Below are positions 23,765-35,887 of a DNA stretch of 64,000 nt, one piece after another. Under the pieces are notes generated by a model. It was not told the origin of the DNA and did no database searches. It was given only the letters and a program-made list of their open reading frames with translations. A program made the translations under genes and the position numbers. Position 1 is the first letter of the stretch. Each line of letters starts with the position of its first letter. The stretch is from Grifola frondosa (taxonomy: Eukaryota > Basidiomycota > Agaricomycetes > Polyporales > Grifolaceae): NCBI GenBank assembly GCA_001683735.1, contig LUGG01000001.1, positions 744,001-808,000 on the forward strand, given 5' to 3'.

Positions 23765-24226
23765 ATTGTTGTACCCGTCTCTTGATTTTGCTTATGCATT
23801 TTGCAATTTAATTGGTTTATGCGCGACGTTAGCAGCGGCTGCCTCAATTTCACGGAACCATTGAACAAGATTTAGGAAAGAAAAGTTCATAAATATGAAT
23901 CAATTGAGAATGAATCGAATAGGTACTCCCATCCCTCAAATCCAACGTTCAAGCTTCAAGCTTCAAGCCTCAGGCTCAGGCTTCGTCGATGTTGAAGTTT
24001 TGAAACATTGAGATCTGAGAATACTCACTCAAAATCAATTTTGACTCCAATTGAACGGACGCGCGATCGAAATGCGTATTTAAAGTAACGTGACCGTTCC
24101 AGGCTCTGTCCCTCCGGATCGCACCTCGAAGTCTTGAAGTTGACCATCGCGAGCTGCATGCACATCCTTAGGTCGGGGTATCCTTGCATTTTCAGATTAC
24201 TATATCACAAGCGGGACGTACGCTTC
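23765..24226. other. Intergenic, upstream of CCA1
   Basis: 462 bases. Contains the small tandem repeat at 23949-23983. From 24134 on, the frame of CCA1 is already open, so the last part may be coding if an upstream start is used. Confidence 0.5.
23949..23983. repeat. Short tandem repeat, 7-base unit
   Basis: Three exact copies of TTCAAGC (23949-23969) followed by two degenerate copies based on CTCAGGC. No hairpin or known function; a simple-sequence repeat in a promoter region. Confidence 0.8.
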
Positions 24227-26397
24227 ATGCCTGTTCGGTCCATATCAATTAATCGCATACACGTCCCGGAGAAGATGGAGATTAAGCTCACGGAAGCTGA
24301 GGATGAGCTATGCACCCTGCTCGATGAATGCACACATGTCATGAAGGAGGACAGGGTCTAGAAACATCATGCAGGATAGCAGGGGGTGGGTACGTGACAA
24401 GGTTAGCAGCAGCAGTCCTTGATGTAGGACTCCCTTGATTGATTGCTTCATGCTTGCGTCCGCCACCAGCTCCTTGGGTCGCATTGTAACGATGTGGACA
24501 TTGCGCTGACAGACATGATGGGTGTAACTTTTGCCGAGCACTTCGTCAATTATTGCTCGACCGTGAAACACCTTTCGGTGAAAGGTATCGCGAAAATCGA
24601 GAGCAATCCTGACCAATCAAAACACCTTGAAACGGCACGCACCACCATCCTGGGTATCGAACTCGACTTTGTGAACTTGAGGAGTGAGGAGTATGCGGGT
24701 CATAGTCGAATTCCTACCCAAGTAGTGAGTAAATGCGCTCTACTCTTTGAAGTGTCCTAATTTATGTTATATATTATCACCGCAGGCATTTGGAACCCCT
24801 TTGCAGGATGCACTACGACGAGACATTACTATCAATGCGCTATTCTACAATGTCCACTCACGATTAATTGAAGACCACACTGGCAAGGTGTGCTTTCTCC
24901 TGTTGTTCCGTCGTGAAGTACTCATCGCATTGAAGTAGGGTTTAGAAGACATGAGAAGCGGAATCATCCGTACACCTCTTCCCCCTCGAGAGACCTTCAC
25001 GGATGACCCTTTGCGCGTCCTCCGCTGCATACGGTTTGCAAGCCGCTTTGGGTTCATCATGGTGCCGGAGTTGCAGGACGCTGCCCGGGATGCAGGCATC
25101 CAGGTATATGATGCATGTGAAAGTCTTGAACAGCTATTGATCTACATTATTCAATTTGAAGGAAGCCCTGGCCTCCAAAATCAGCAGAGAAAGAGTTGGT
25201 GAGGAGCTGGACAAGATGATGAAAAGTACGTCATTTTCTTATTGCCGTCAGGGCTACGTATGAACTGTTCCGCAGGTCGTAATCCTCTGCTCGCCATCAA
25301 GCTCATTGATGACCTTACCCTGTATTCTTCTGTATTCCACATCCCCGACGACCTTGGTATTGAGCTCTCCGGATCTCCGGCTAGCCCTTATTCTGCATTG
25401 GCAGCCGCAACAGTACTCCATGTTTCCTCAATCCGCAGTCTTCTGCTCCTGCTTCCTCTTCATGTCCGCTCGCATCACTCTCCCTGTCTCCCCTTCACCC
25501 GCTTTTCTTCACCGAAACGAGCGCGCAACCTTCTCCCCTCCCGCGCCTCTTCCTCGCCTGCGCACTGACACCTCACCGCATGCTCACATACAAAGTCAAG
25601 GGCAAGCTGCGACCCGCAGTGGAGGCCGTCATCCGCGAAGGCCTAAAGCTCGGCGTACAACACCACTACCTGGACGGGATTCCCGCACTATTTACTGCGG
25701 CAGACCTCTTGCAGAAGGGCGTCGCGGACTGGGAGAGCGGAAAACTTCAGGGACAGGAGCGCGTAGCACTCGGTACGTTTCCCAAAGAGGTTTAATTGGT
25801 TATCATTGACGTTTCCTTTGATCAGGATTACTGTTGCGCGAACGACCGGTGCATAATCCACACACAGGGTATGTATGGGCGACGTCACTCCTCTTCTCCC
25901 TCTTGCAAGAGCTCGCTCCCTTGTGGGACTGGGAACAAGATCGGTTTGATAGTCAGTTATAGCTTGCTGTGTGCGGTAGCGACGTATTCACCCCTTTGTT
26001 CATAGCGCAAGAAGCAGAGAAGAAGATTGCAAAATACAACACATTCATGTCTCGCGTAGAAGAGCTCGAGCTTCCAGCCGCAGTGGACGCGAAGACAATT
26101 GTCGATGTGAGCCACTTCCCTCCTTCATTTCCGTCGCATAATTCAAATTGACGTCATCCGCAGGGTCACGAAGTCGTCGAACTGCTCGGCGCAAGCAAGC
26201 CGGGCCCGTGGACTGGCCACGTTCTTGCACGGGTGATCGAGTGGCAACTGGAGCACCCCCAGGGCACGAAGGACGAGTGCGAGGCATGGCTCGCAGCCGA
26301 GCGCCAGGCGGGCAGGATTACCGTGGAAGACCCTCCCGCAAGTAAACGAAGTAAGAATAGCGGTGCTGAAGGTGCCACGAAGAAAGCCAAACGATGA
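24227..26397 (+). CDS. CCA1: CCA tRNA nucleotidyltransferase
   Basis: Adds the 3' CCA end to tRNAs in cytosol, nucleus and mitochondria. Blocks in order: KLTEAEDELCTLLDECTHVM, SCRIAGG-WVRDK (motif A), GSHCNDVDIAL (the metal-binding DxD), KHLETARTTILGIELDFVNLR, FGTPLQDALRRDITINALFYN, TFTDDPLRVLRCIRFASRFGF, the tRNA-binding middle, VIREGLKLGVQHHYLDGIPALF, and a C-terminal KPGPWTG ... W region with a basic tail (TKKAKR). In-frame ATGs exist at 24158, 24227 and 24275; the upstream stretch is Arg-rich with little acidic content, as expected for a mitochondrial presequence. Three single-base losses break the frame (24354-24356, 24382-24386 and near 25421-25436). In each the missing base is a likely homopolymer under-call. 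Confidence 0.88.
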
Positions 26398-27072
26398 TGT
26401 TGAGCGTGTGTATGTACACTTGAATTCTATTTATTGAGGGACGACATCTAAACAGCCACTGTTCTCATGATGACTCGACATATTCGACTAGATCTGTGGT
26501 ACATACATGCAGATTATACACACGCACAGACGATTTGTGCACCTCGCAGACCATGCTAAGGTTATGAAGCACTCCAGCGGATCATTTTCGTATCGAGCGG
26601 TTTAATACTTTCACGCTCGTATTGGCAGCCCTCCGGCAATAACCAGCATTCGTGGGTCGAAGGCATGACCCATTGTTTGTCAACCGGGAACTACCTTGGA
26701 ACGCACGCGCTGGAGAGCCTTTTGTCATCGGGCGTGACGGCGAGCTGGTCGCACGGTGGTTTCATAGTCACTTCGTTAAGTTAGGTAAGACAGATGCATC
26801 CCGCGAATAGGATCGACGATGTTTGTTGGATGATATTTGTTGGATGCGTAGAGATGGATTCTTCAGGGCTACGTTGTATCCATGGCGTAGTTCGTATCGT
26901 AAGTAACGATACACGTGCAGTAAGGAGTAGATGAGAGAACACAACAGATGGCGAAACATGAGATATACGGAGATACGGACATAGATACATAGGTGGAAAA
27001 AAAGAATACAGAGAGACGGGAATTCCAAGATATACCAAAGAAACTAACATACAGATCGTGATAACGCCGGAA
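26398..27072. other. Intergenic, convergent 3' region
   Basis: 675 bases between the stops of CCA1 and the HMG-box gene. Two overlapping hydrophobic minus-strand frames (about 26768-27050) are AT-rich and unsupported. Confidence 0.55.
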
Positions 27073-28445
27073 TTACATGCTGAACGTCAACCATTGCGCA
27101 GCCAGGGCCTTGATCTCCGCATCGGTAGGGCCGCTCGACTGGTCCTCAGCAGGATATGCGCCGAATGCCAGGTCCGCGCTCGCACAGACGTCGGGGCATA
27201 TATCAAAATTGAAGGCAGACAGTGACGGTGTTAAGGAATCCTCCAAGCATCCGTCAGTGAGGCCGAGCATGAAGTCATCTTCTATGGGGAAGAGTCGAGG
27301 CGAGCCAGAGCTCCATAGTGACATCTCCGCATGGTCGGTGGCAAGCATGTGAACATCGTCGTCCTGGTCCTGGTTCTATGAAAGAAAGAGGATCAGCGAA
27401 GGAGAACCCGAACGTGAGAGAAATGAACACACCTCCTTGCGTTCGGCGGCAGGATCCAGAAGCGGGGAGTCCTCGGACTGTGCACTGTCCTCAGACAACT
27501 CATCCGACTCGATGAGAGAAGGGCAGGGCGAGTAGGACTGCGAGGAAGGAGAAGGCAGGCGGTTAGGAGAGCACAATGGAGAGGCCAAGGACAGAGGTGT
27601 GGGAGGGAGAGAAGGCGAGGAGGATGGCTCAGATTTCACGGGGAGAGAAGATGGCTCATCATCTCCCTCATCCTCTTCGTCTTCATCATAGGATACGCGA
27701 ACGCGCTGCTTCCGCGTCCTCAGCTGCATTGTGCGATATGCAGAGACGTAGCGCGGTGAGGATGCTTGGTAGTCACCGTCGTCTTCGTCAAAGTCGGCAT
27801 CGTCTTCGCGCTTTTGAGATCGCTTGCCCACAGCTTTCCCACTCCCAGCTCTCTTCTTCTCCTTGCCTTCCTTGACAGGCTGGCCTTTCTTGGCCTTCTT
27901 TGCAGGCCTATACTTGTAGCCAGGGTACCGCTCCGCGTGAATCTCTTTCTCCTCGTTGGCTATGAGACCGAATACAGCTTGCTGAGCAGGCGTCAGCATA
28001 TGCCAGCGCCTCCCGATGATCACGCTGAAATTCGCGTGATGACGCTCAGGAAAATCGGAATGTTTTAGCACTGCCCAGCAAACGGAGCGAAACACCATGA
28101 ACGCGTTCGGAGGGCGAGGGGGTGAGATGGATTCTTCCTGTTAGCAGTGTGGGAGGACGCTCGCTGACGCGCGAGACATCGGAGGGTGTCGTAGTCTGAG
28201 GGAAGGGGATGGGGAACAGAGACTCGAGGGAGACAACGCTCTGTCCGACGCCGACGACGATCTAGAGGACTTGGTAGACGTCGATCCATCGAAATCTGGT
28301 CCAATTCAAGCAAGTGAGTAAGAATGGGTGTGGACCCACAGTGGCAAACACGGTGTAAACCAATGCACTAACCGGGATCCTCAGAAGGCGACCGCTTCCG
28401 GGGACGACGCGGCCGACGAGCTTGGACAGTACGGCGAGCACACAT
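27073..28445 (-). CDS. HMG-box transcription factor
   Basis: Predicted sequence-specific DNA-binding protein of the MATA/SOX HMG type. Exon 1 from 28445 opens MCARRTVQARRPRRPRKR, a basic stretch. Exon 2 (from about 28310) has DFDGSTSTKSSRSSS. The HMG box is RPPNAFMVFRSVCWAVLKHS ... NFSVIIGRRWHMLTPAQQAVF ... HAERYPGYKYRP. A nuclear-localisation-like Lys/Arg run follows (KKAKKGQPVKEGKEKKR), then acidic and Ser/Pro-rich regions, and an acidic C-terminal domain (LFPIEDDFMLGL) after a short intron. Between exon 2 and the box the frame shifts near 28228-28230 (CCC) and again near 28134-28141, so that segment is uncertain. Target genes cannot be guessed. Confidence 0.85.
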
Positions 28446-29604
28446 GATAACGATGCACAGAGGTAGGGAAGCAAGAGGCTGAGATAACGAGTAGGGTGTG
28501 GACTCGAGAGCGAGGAAGAACCTTTGGGGGTTCTACGCTCCCTCTCGAGTTCGCCCTTTTCAATCGAGGAGAGCCACTGAAGACGCATTTGGGTAGCAAT
28601 ACAACGATGCAACGCGTTTTCCCGCCCTGCAGGCTGATTTGGCATGAGGCGGAGGTCATGCGGTGCGTATCTTCATTTCTTTCTTTCGACATTGTCCTCA
28701 AATCCTCATACAGCTGAGTTTAGATTACGGTGGCGTCCCGTCAATTATGCTCGCGGAAGCATTTTCCTCCCCCAGCACATAGACTACTATTTCTGCTGCC
28801 AGACCTTTTGTGTCTCTCGGGATGCCGCCCATCTTTCATACCAACCGCTATTGCGATTTAGCAGCAAGGCTTGACCATCCACGTTGAAGTAGTTTCAGAC
28901 CATCTCCAATATGCATCCCAGGAAACTGCCGGCCATCTATCTTTTTCAGGAACAGCGCACATAAAATCGGACGAATATTCTCCTTCTGGACTGGTGCCGT
29001 GTGCCCTAGGTTACGGCTCAGGAGCAACAACGTTGTAAACCCCCATTTGTCCGATTTCGAACAACATTTTCCTTACGCAGCATGAGGACAATGACCGCTT
29101 TGCCACTCTCAGATATTACGCGTGAAATGCACGACGTTCTTACGCATGCGCGTTTTCCGCCAAATCCAGGCGAGACCGTTTTAGGAACTCCTATCTATCG
29201 CCTGGCAGTCCTAATCCGTTGTCCACTCTGGTGTTCATTGTCTTTCATATACGAACAAGGGAAGCCTGCGGCTCCGGTCACTCATTTTTGTGCATACTGA
29301 GAGACCAGTCTGTCTAGATTCTCTCCCCCGTCGCAAGCGTCCCTCCCCTTCCGTCCCGATCATCCGTCCTATCGTTCCACTCGAATGTCCCCTTGTCTCA
29401 CATTCCTCACTAGATGATGCCTTGCACAGAAATTCACCTGTCGAGACCCACGTTCACTGAAATGATGCATCTGTGCCACTCGCTTATCGATCCCCCGTCA
29501 TCTTAGGTCTGCATCGCCTTAACCTCGCATACGTCGAAACCCCAGGAGTGGCTCAGCGTTCATTTCCGCACGACAGATTGATTAACACGGCTTCTAGCTC
29601 AGGT
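28446..29604. other. Intergenic, no gene recognised
   Basis: 1159 bases between the Rok1 stop and the HMG-box start (both minus strand). Short frames on both strands were inspected and none has a recognisable motif. Expected to hold the HMG-box promoter and Rok1 3' UTR. Confidence 0.5.
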
Positions 29605-31768
29605 TCAGTTGTTATCGTCATCCTCAGCCGATTCGACGCCCTCCACTTCCTGCTTCCGTTGTTCCTCCTTTTCCTTTCGCCTCTTTGAGCCGGCAATCAT
29701 GTCCCTTTGGTACCAGTCAATTGTGAGACCAACAACACGCAGCCAGAAAGCACCACAATCGCTCACCTTTTCTTGATGGCATCGCTGCGCCCGACCCTGC
29801 GTGCATCATTGACTGCCTCAGCACGCTTGACCTTGCCCATCTCTCTGCGCTTCATCTTCGATGGCTTTGGAAGCTTGAGGATCCACTCCGGGACAGGCGA
29901 CCCTGATTGAAGAAGCACATTCGCGATCCTATGATCGAGCGGTGAACATCGACCAACAATCTCAGAAAAAAAAAAAGCCTACGTTTTCAAAAATGGCCCA
30001 TCTGCATCGGTGAAGTACGTGACTGCCTTGCCCTCACGTCCTGCGCGACCCGTACGACCTGATCGACTGTGTTAGGAGACCGCGGGAGACTCCATTGTGC
30101 CGCTTACCAATCCTGTGTACATAGCTCTGCACGCTCTGGGGAAAGTCGTAGTTGATCACTTCCCTCACGCCCTTGAAGTCCATACCCCGCGCCATGACCT
30201 CCGTGCTGACCATCACCCAGCTTTCGCCGCGTCGCATGCGCGAGACGGCGTCCTCGCGTTCCTTTCGACTCATGCCTGCATGCAGACAGTCGACGTTGGG
30301 CACGCCGCCAAGCACGAGCTCCTCTGCAAGAGAGGACGCGCGGGGCTGCGACGAGACGAAGACGAGCACAGGCGGGTTATATGGCTGCGATAGGTATTGC
30401 AAGAGGGTGGGGAGCTTTGACTGGTCGTCGGCGACGTAGGTGAGGGATTGTGCGATGAGAGGAAGGGGCGTATCTCTGGTGACGATCAGATGTGAGATGG
30501 CTAATGATGGAGATCAAGGACAAGGACAAGGTACGTACTTGAGACCGACTACAACCCGTATTGGGTCACGAAGCATACTCAAGGCGGTCTTCTCCACCCC
30601 CGCCGGAAGTGTAGCGCTAAAGACCGCTTTCTGCACATTGGCATGTGTACAAGAGGCGACAATTTCTCGTGCTTGATGCAGGAATTCGGCGTCGAGCATA
30701 CGGTCGGCTTCGTCCAATATCAGATGCCGCACACTGCAAGAGAACGTGTAAGAGGCGCATGATAAGCATCGAGTTGCTCACTTGTTGAGTTCAAGGTTCC
30801 CAGCCTGAAGGGTCGCAACGAGGCGAAGCGGCGTGCTGATTATGATGTCTGAAGAATGCAACTTAGTCGAGGGTTGCGGTGCCAAATAGAGTATAAACTG
30901 ACCAACTTTATCACGCGCATTTCTGTCTGCTAGCGTGCTGGCCGTCGCCTTGCTGAACAGTACTATCCTCCACTTGCGCCCCTGCGCGAGTTTGAGACAT
31001 TCGTTGTGGATCTGGTGCGCCAACTCACGCGTAGGGGCCAGAATGATGGCACGCACCCCTTTCCAGAGTCGCTCTTCGAGCTGGACGCAGGTGCACCTAA
31101 CGATGACATGACTGGCAGGAGGTATGATAGAGTCTTTCCAGTACCTGTCGGAGAGATAGCAGCAAGGTCCCGCGACTGTCCACATCTGCTCCCTCAGTTG
31201 CCGCACATACGAAATGAGATCTATCAGCGCTTACCTCCATGAGTATTGGGATTCCATACGACTGGATGCCAGTCGGCCGTTTGTATCCATGCTGTGCTAG
31301 ATTAGCGAGCAAATGGGAGGAGATATGATACCGCTCTTTCAAAGCTTCGAAGGAGTCTGCATGGGCGGGTACATTGTTGCCCTTGGTCGTCACGCGATGT
31401 CGCGGCATGGGCGGCTCGTCGTCCGATCCCTGCTGGTCGTCGTCACCGTCATCCTCAAGCCGTAACTTCTTTCCCTTGTGACTCCCTTCCCCGACGTCCT
31501 CCACTACATTTCCAGATGACGCCTTGCGCTTCGCGGGACCGCCCTGCGCGTATTTGAAAAAGTCTAGCTCGGCGGGAAGGTCACCGTCCGCATCCTTCGC
31601 TACGGCTTTCCCTTTATTATCTTTCTTACTCTTTCCCTAATTTAATATTAGCCTGTTATTTTTTTCATTCTTTCCATGATGACTCACGTTGAATAGCTGC
31701 ACGTCCGTTTTAAACCTCTGCTTGTCGAACTTGGCGCCCCCTCGAGATAGAAGCTGGAACGCCTCCAT
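29605..31768 (-). CDS. ROK1: DEAD-box RNA helicase Rok1 (DDX52)
   Basis: ATP-dependent RNA helicase for early 18S rRNA processing in the nucleolus. Starts [20 protein letters not shown] at 31768. Motifs in order: [16 protein letters not shown] (Q motif), [11 protein letters not shown] (Walker A), PTRELAHQI (Ia), STPLRLV (Ib), [10 protein letters not shown] (II, DEAD), [10 protein letters not shown] (III, SAT), [10 protein letters not shown] (IV), [14 protein letters not shown] (V), then HRIG and [12 protein letters not shown] (VI) across an intron. A basic C-terminus ends ESAEDDDNN. An apparent frame problem before Walker A disappears if the acceptor ending at 31176 is used ([15 protein letters not shown]). 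All other junctions keep frame. Confidence 0.94.
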
Positions 31769-32282
31769 GGTATGCCCAGAAAAGCTATAGTAAATGTTCA
31801 GATAGCAACAGACTGAATCGCTAACTGCCGTGTGTGGTGTGAGACTCAGAAGTCCTTACTGAAGAGGAGGTAGTGGCAGTAGTTCAAGAGACGCCCGTCG
31901 AAAATGTGTCGATCGAATTTCAGATCGGAGATTTCGCTGAGTATCTGCACGTGATGGAAACGCGTCGCGACGGTCACGTTACTTACTACCACAGAGCCTC
32001 TTTGGTGAGAGGAATCAGGATCATGGAAAAGCGACGATAGATACTTGCCATGTCAGAAATGAGAGACTTGGAGAAATACAAGTAACGGGATGCAATAGAT
32101 ATAGGATGATCGACACACCGACATAACGCATGTAGGTACAACTAATAACGGCACACATGGCAAGGCACCGGACTCCGCGATATAGCGTACTAATTAATGA
32201 GCATGGGTTGGGAAACATATGATCAGGAAACAACCATAATGCGCATCTGAGTAACAAAAGCAGAGCGGAGAGTCCAGATGGT
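31769..32282. other. Intergenic, Rok1 upstream region
   Basis: 514 bases between the kinase stop and the Rok1 start, both on the minus strand. Nothing recognised. Confidence 0.55.
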
Positions 32283-34496
32283 TCAAACGAACATAAAGTT
32301 GATACTTCCTGCCCTCCAAGAACATCTCCCCTTCCGCTTCAACCAGTTCTTGAACCACTGCACCACGCTGAAAGACCGCACCCACTTCCCGTAGCAGCAT
32401 TCCGTATCGCTGGTGTTCTCAGCATACTCCCGAGACTCATTACTGCTCGTGCTTTGCTCCGAGCACTCCTCAGAGTACGCCACACACTCAACAGCGCCCG
32501 AAGTATCATCTGAGTATGCCACTGATTCCCTATAAGCTGAAGTAGCTGTGGCGGAAGAGGCTTGTAGGGAGGGTGACGTCCACTGGAACCACGGAAATTC
32601 TTCTTCGTTTGGGGCATAAGGCAGCCCATAAGGGATACCACAACACTCCTGCGAAACGGTACCGAGTTAAGAAGAGCATTAAACAGAAGTCTTCAGCGTG
32701 CACCTCAAAATAGTCGTCGTCTGCAGCGACAATTATCTTGCGTTCCGCTTTATCTCTTCGGTGGACACGTTCCCAATCACTGCAGATGCCAGTCAGCTTT
32801 TGCAGGCATCGTACATCGCTTTTGTCTCACATATCCTTGAGCCACGCATGTGTCTTGATCTCTTCGATTGACGGCCTTCTGTCAGGATGCTTCTCCAACA
32901 TCTGCAAGATTGACGATGAGCAACAATAGCGCGTAGGTGGCTTGAGCAACAAACCCTCTCGAGTAGATCTTGCACATCCGCATCGAGGTCGCCATTCACG
33001 TCGAAGTCAACTGGCAAATTGTCTGTTCTGTCCAGTAGTTCCACGAGACCTTGCTCCTTTGGCTTCAGCCCGAAAGGCAGCTATAAGAGGAAATCTCTCA
33101 GCGAATGTGTCGAACAAAAAGGTACATCACCACGGACCCGCCCTAACAGCATCTGATATAAAATCACACCGGCTCCCCAGATGTCCGCATCATACGTGTA
33201 ATGCCCTGAATACACCTCCGGAGCAATGTAGCCGGTCGTCCCACAAAGCGAACCTGTAAAATCGCCCTCTGCGGTGCCGTCCGGCGCTTCAGCATCCGCG
33301 CCGCGGCTCCACAAGGACGACCTCGTCCAGGGCTGGTCACTCGTCGTACGCCCAAAAGCCTTTGATATCCCAAAGTCAGCCAGCACAACATGATCATCCT
33401 CGTCAATGAGGATGTTCTCGGGTTTAGATCGCGATGCACGATGCGGTTGTCGTGGAGGATGTCCAACGCGACAATCTGCGGAGGCCATGAGCCACATGGC
33501 GAGGAAGAGTCGGAGAAAGCGGCGGTACCAATTCAGCGAAGTAGGTTCGCGCACGCGATACGGGCAGCTTCTCGAGCCTCCAAATCTCGGACATCAAATC
33601 TCCCCCGGACAAAATTTCTGAACGGAGCATCATTAGTTCAATGATCACGCTTCGAGATGATGAGACGATACTGACGGTCAGGAAGTAAAAGTTGTCGGAG
33701 TCGTGAAAGCTCCCTTCGAGGGGGAGCAGCCAAGGGATACCTGATAACTTCTTCATGATATCCTGCTCTTCGAAGATTCTGGGATAGTTCCTCAGGTGCA
33801 GCCCGTCCTTCTTGACCACCTTCAGTGCAAACTGCGACCCAGTGACTCTATCGTACACCAAGGCGACCATGCCCTGGCCACCCCTACCCAGCGTCCTCAC
33901 AGGCAACAGGTCCTGGGTTCTGAGTTCGCGTCTGGGCGTGGTAGACAAGCATCTGAGTGGTGAGGTGCACAGTGTAGATACAGGTGATGGGAACGGAATC
34001 TTCGAAGAGGAGGATTTAGAAGGAGACACAAGGAGATCCCCGACTAGCGTGGGTGAGTCGGGGATGATACCGGGCTTCTCGACGGGTCCTATCTGTGCGC
34101 CTCCTACTAGCTCCTGGAAGCGTTGACGGGTCAGTTCATGACGCCGTGGAGGATTGTGGGGATTGTTTGTACCATTCCCCATGCGGCTGGGTGATCGTCG
34201 ACGTCGTCGGTAGGAACCAAGCTAAGGTCCTTAGGAGCAGCCAGTATCAGTTCGGCTCTCAGGCGTTGCCCTTGCGAGGATGATGTCTGGAAGGAAGAGT
34301 CCTTCTCATCACTAGAGCTCAAAGTGAGAGACGGAGGCAGCTGGAATTCGAACGACTGTCAGCCTCCGCACGGCGCCCACTCGGAGTCCCCGTAAATCCG
34401 CACCTCCTTCTCCACATCTTGTGTCCCTGTCTTGCGGGGTGCATGTGAAGCCAAGAACGCAATCTTGAGAGACGCTAAAAAGTTCTTGATGCCCAT
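32283..34496 (-). CDS. Serine/threonine protein kinase, uncharacterised
   Basis: N-terminus opens MGIKNFLASLKIAFLASH; a 48-base intron (donor GTGCGG) leads into SFEFQLPPSLTL. A conserved-looking segment follows (HELTRQRFQELVGG), then the kinase domain: TLGRGGQGMVALVYD (Gly loop), FALKVVKK (VAIK Lys), IFEEQDIMKKLSG, RIVHRDLKPEN (catalytic loop, read across a frame break), VLADFGISK (DFG), GTTGYIAPEV (APE) and YDADIWGAGVILYQMLLG. C-terminal lobe: RRPSIEEIKTHAWL. A Ser/Glu/Cys-rich tail ends in a basic WFKNWLKRKGRC segment at 32283. Two single-base losses: at 33420-33425 in the catalytic loop and near 34141-34149 upstream. Domain order resembles AGC/CAMK kinases, but I cannot name the family. 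Confidence 0.82.
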
Positions 34497-35887
34497 CCTG
34501 AAGAGTGGGGGAACGACCGCGTGAGGGACGGTGACAGGTCAGAAACATGGGGAGCGTCAGGTTCATGTCGTACTTATAATCAAAACTGTCCAGCAGCAGC
34601 AGCCAGAATCCATATTGGCAGCGATCGCAAACGGCCCCCAATCTCTCAGTCCATACAGCGATTTCGAGCCATCGCTCCAAGACATCGTGAGCAGCTCTAT
34701 ACCGCAGACATGATCACTATAGAATCACAGAATAAAATAGGCCATCGAGCTCACCACACCGTCGCTCTAGGATACATCGCAAATCGTCGCCGCGGATGTC
34801 TGAGGCTGAATGAGATGCAAAGCAAATGCAAAGTCGAACTTGCCAACTACACACCGTTCGCGGCGGTGAATAGGCATGGTGGTGTCACGGTCACTTCATG
34901 ACTTGTGAGTAGTCGGCGCTGCTCCGCCCGCCCGGGTCCGATTCCGCATCCGCCCATGATCTTTGCCACTGCATTTGCTCACGTGCTGCAATGTAAATGT
35001 CCTGTGGCATCGGGCACAATTCTTCCCAACAACGCCCTTTGTCACTGCCATGTTTAGCCCACGACATAGTTTTCCCATTCCCGGTTCACATTGTACGAGG
35101 TTGCCATTATGACCTGAACATGTAACTAAAACCAGCTTGTGTGGTGCAGAAGAGCTACATATGTGGATGTCGAGGCATTATGTATATGCATGCCAGCCAC
35201 CCTCCTACCAATGTCATCATCACAAATCTTCTCACGTGTGCCGGCGCACGCCCCCGCCCTCCCCCCTGGACAGACCTAATCGTCATGATCTGGTTGTGCA
35301 TATAGCAGGTCAATGCGGACCAGCTGCAGCTGCATACCCCATTCCTCCCAATTCTTGTTGTTCTCATTGCCCCACCATTCACACCCACTGTTGTTTATAA
35401 AGTACTTCCCTCCCCACAGTTGAAAACAAGATGCGTCTGGAAACACCATGAGCCACATCTGGAGAGCACGATCACATGATGGATTCCTCCCACCCGGCCG
35501 TATAAGGAAACCGCTCCTCAGTCGCACGGTCACGTGCCACTGAGCTCAAAAAACTTGTATTCACCGTATCTTAAGCCGATTCGGGCGGAATCGGAATCGG
35601 CGTGACGGATCGCGTTATGCACGTGCCCGCGTCAGTGCGCGTTGTTAACGCGTGTTGTTGTTCAGGAGGATCGACCTGATCGGCGTGTTTCCGAGTCTAT
35701 CCCTGAAATAACCTATGAATAACCTATAGCTATGAATAAAGAACCGTGCGACTTTCAATTGATATCAACAAGCGTCCATAATACTGTGCGCGACCTAGAT
35801 AGATACACTGTCCTAAATGAGCGTGAAGAAAGCGTGTCGAAGCCGGCTATACAAGGTGACGAAGCTCAGCAGCGTGGACCCAAACCC
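34497..35887. other. Intergenic, no gene recognised
   Basis: 1391 bases. Small frames are scattered on both strands; a 40-codon minus-strand frame near 34690-34570 could be part of the kinase 5' leader. No repeats, tRNA or domain seen. Confidence 0.5.

Noticed and set aside
23949..23983. Short repeats as a CRISPR or regulatory array
   Set aside because: Contiguous 7-base tandem repeat with no spacers; simple-sequence repeat only.
26768..27050. Hydrophobic minus-strand frames resembling membrane peptides
   Set aside because: AT-rich stretch downstream of the HMG-box stop; two overlapping frames are equally hydrophobic, which indicates base composition and not coding.
31160..31230. Apparent frameshift before Walker A of Rok1
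   Set aside because: Using the acceptor ending at 31176 instead of the earlier AG restores the frame, giving [15 protein letters not shown].
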